This document shows positions 5,328 to 6,086 of a stretch of DNA of 6,086 nucleotides, one piece after another. The translations under genes and the position numbers were made by a program. This DNA is from Chthoniobacter flavus (lineage in GTDB: Bacteria > Verrucomicrobiota > Verrucomicrobiia > Chthoniobacterales > Terrimicrobiaceae). Within the stretch, counting starts at the first letter, position 1. The number at the start of each line of letters is the position of its first letter. The notes under the pieces are model-generated. The model was not told the origin of the DNA and did no database searches. It saw nothing but the letters and a program-made list of their open reading frames with translations. The stretch spans positions 1 to 6,086 of the forward strand of contig CAMBAQ010000115.1 of NCBI GenBank assembly GCA_945863785.1, written 5' to 3'.

Positions 5328-5843
5328 ATGCCGATCTACGAATTCCACTCTCCCGACACGAATAAGATTTACTCGTTTTTCGCCCGTAGCCTGTCCTATT
5401 CTGATAAGGTGCCGAAATGCCCGGACAACCCCACGGCAAAAATGGAGCGGGTGGTTTCCAAGTTCGCCTTCACTGGTCGCGCCAAGGAAAAGTCAGAATC
5501 GCCGGATGCCGATGATCCCCGGATGGAAAAAATGATGGCCGAAATGGAGCGCGAAATGTCCAGTATGGATGAAAATAATCCGGATCCCAAGGCGTTGGGC
5601 CGAATGATGCGCAAGATGACCGAGGCGACCGGCCAAGCCATGCCCGACGGGATGGATCAAATGATCCGACGTTTGGAGGCGGGCGAAGATCCCGAGAAGC
5701 TCGAGGAGGAGTTCGGTGATGCCTTTGAGGGAATGGATATGCCCGAGGGTGATGCGGGCGAAGTCTCTTCCACGGGATCGCGGGTGCGTCCTGCCCGAGC
5801 GGAGAGGGATCCTGCACTTTACGAATTCGCCGACTATATCTGA
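5328..5843 (+). CDS. FmdB-like protein with degenerate zinc ribbon and Met-rich acidic tail
   Basis: A 171-residue, probably cytoplasmic protein; no signal or membrane segment is visible. Residues 1-45 follow the FmdB-type putative regulatory zinc-ribbon pattern: MPIYEF at the start, then KVPKCPDN and MERVVSKF, where the family usually has MPxYEYxCxxCG, xxCPxCG and VxRxxS. Three of the four expected zinc cysteines are gone: the first CxxC reads SPDT (8-11) and the second CPxC reads CPDN (31-34). C31 is the only cysteine. Residues 53-146 are acidic, helical-looking and rich in Met (14 Met between 66 and 138), with RRLEAGEDPEKLEEEFGDAF (114-133) as a likely conserved core. The function is unknown even for the family, and the tail might mediate protein contacts. 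The ATG at 5328 has a pyrimidine-rich leader and no Shine-Dalgarno. Its end overlaps the convergent photolyase gene by 10 bases. Confidence 0.82.
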   Translation: MPIYEFHSPDTNKIYSFFARSLSYSDKVPKCPDNPTAKMERVVSKFAFTGRAKEKSESPDADDPRMEKMMAEMEREMSSMDENNPDPKALGRMMRKMTEATGQAMPDGMDQMIRRLEAGEDPEKLEEEFGDAFEGMDMPEGDAGEVSSTGSRVRPARAERDPALYEFADYI

Positions 5844-6086
5844 TCTCCGGGAGGCGAGGCGGGGAGAAGGTTTTCTAGAAACGCGGCAGATTCACTGCGG
5901 ATGATGTCCTTTTCGGATTCCGGTCGTTTATTCCAAGAGCTCACCATCATGCTTGTGCGAGGATTCGAAGCGAAGCGCTGCGCGTGGCGATCGTAAAAAT
6001 CCCAGTAGAGAAGATTGTAAGGACATGCGCCGGGGCCGTTTTTTTTCTTGGGATCGAAATGGCACCCGGTGCAGTAGTTGCTCATC
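5834..6086 (-). CDS. Iron-sulfur photolyase/cryptochrome (FeS-BCP, PhrB type), C-terminal end
   Basis: The last ~84 codons of a photolyase-related flavoprotein; the gene continues beyond the right edge. The family repairs UV lesions (6-4 photoproducts in Agrobacterium PhrB) using light, with FAD, a lumazine antenna and a 4Fe-4S cluster. The visible segment MSNYCTGCHFDPKKKNG...ACPYNLLYWDF (bases 6085 to about 5996) carries three cysteines in the YCxGC...CP arrangement that supply three of the four cluster ligands; the fourth is upstream and not visible. The Met at 6083-6085 is almost certainly internal, because this motif lies near the C-terminus of ~500-residue family members. The tail after RHAQRFASNPR ends at a TAG (5834-5836). 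The last 10 bases overlap the end of the convergent FmdB-like gene. The family assignment is firm; the substrate is not determinable here. Confidence 0.9.
   Translation of the reverse strand, partial: MSNYCTGCHFDPKKKNGPGACPYNLLYWDFYDRHAQRFASNPRTSMMVSSWNKRPESEKDIIRSESAAFLENLLPASPPGDQI

Noticed and set aside
5163..5348. N-terminal extension of the sigma factor to an ATG at 5348
   Set aside because: The added 62 residues have no sigma-factor features, would overlap the start of the divergent gene, and the ATG at 5162 gives the usual ECF length.
1..6086. CRISPR array, tRNA/rRNA genes, insertion sequences or attachment sites
   Set aside because: No regularly spaced repeats, RNA-gene sequence or transposase/inverted-repeat pairs were seen on reading both strands.

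Overview
The window looks like ordinary chromosome of a Gram-negative bacterium. From the styles of the AspRS tail, the photolyase tail and the sigma/membrane-protein/HtrA-like gene set, I lean towards Verrucomicrobiota. That placement rests on recalled family resemblance, not on a search. Base composition is mid to moderately high GC. Most starts have no good Shine-Dalgarno sequence.

Layout from left to right. (a) 1-355: the 3' end of aspS (aspartyl-tRNA synthetase), including class II motif 3. (b) 426-833: a small four-helix membrane protein of unknown function. (c) 916-1505: a compact type II toxin-antitoxin operon, with an AbrB-fold antitoxin overlapping a PIN-domain (VapC-like) toxin by ATGA. 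By eye its codon use is more AT-leaning than aspS, as expected for an accessory insert. (d) 1631-3061: a secreted DUF4139 protein with a signal peptide. (e) 3062-3153: a convergent intergenic gap with GC-rich hairpins. (f) 5162 down to 3154 on the minus strand: a tight three-gene operon of an ECF-type sigma factor, a single-pass membrane protein without cysteines (candidate anti-sigma factor), and a signal-peptide-bearing HtrA/DegS-like protein with a PDZ domain. (g) 5163-5327: a divergent promoter region. (h) 5328-5843: an FmdB-like protein whose zinc-ribbon cysteines are mostly gone, with a Met-rich acidic tail. (i) 5834-6086, minus strand: the C-terminal end of an iron-sulfur photolyase/cryptochrome (FeS-BCP/PhrB type), overlapping the FmdB-like gene tail to tail by 10 bp.

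The most interesting unit is (f). Its layout recalls the E. coli sigma-E envelope-stress circuit (RpoE, RseA, DegS/RseB), but the HtrA-like protein appears to have lost all three catalytic residues: Gly stands at the positions of His, Asp and Ser. If that alignment is right, the PDZ-bearing protein is a pseudoprotease. It would then act as a periplasmic sensor or scaffold, and any signalling to the sigma factor would have to work without proteolysis by this protein. The role of the middle protein as an anti-sigma factor is inferred from gene order and topology only.
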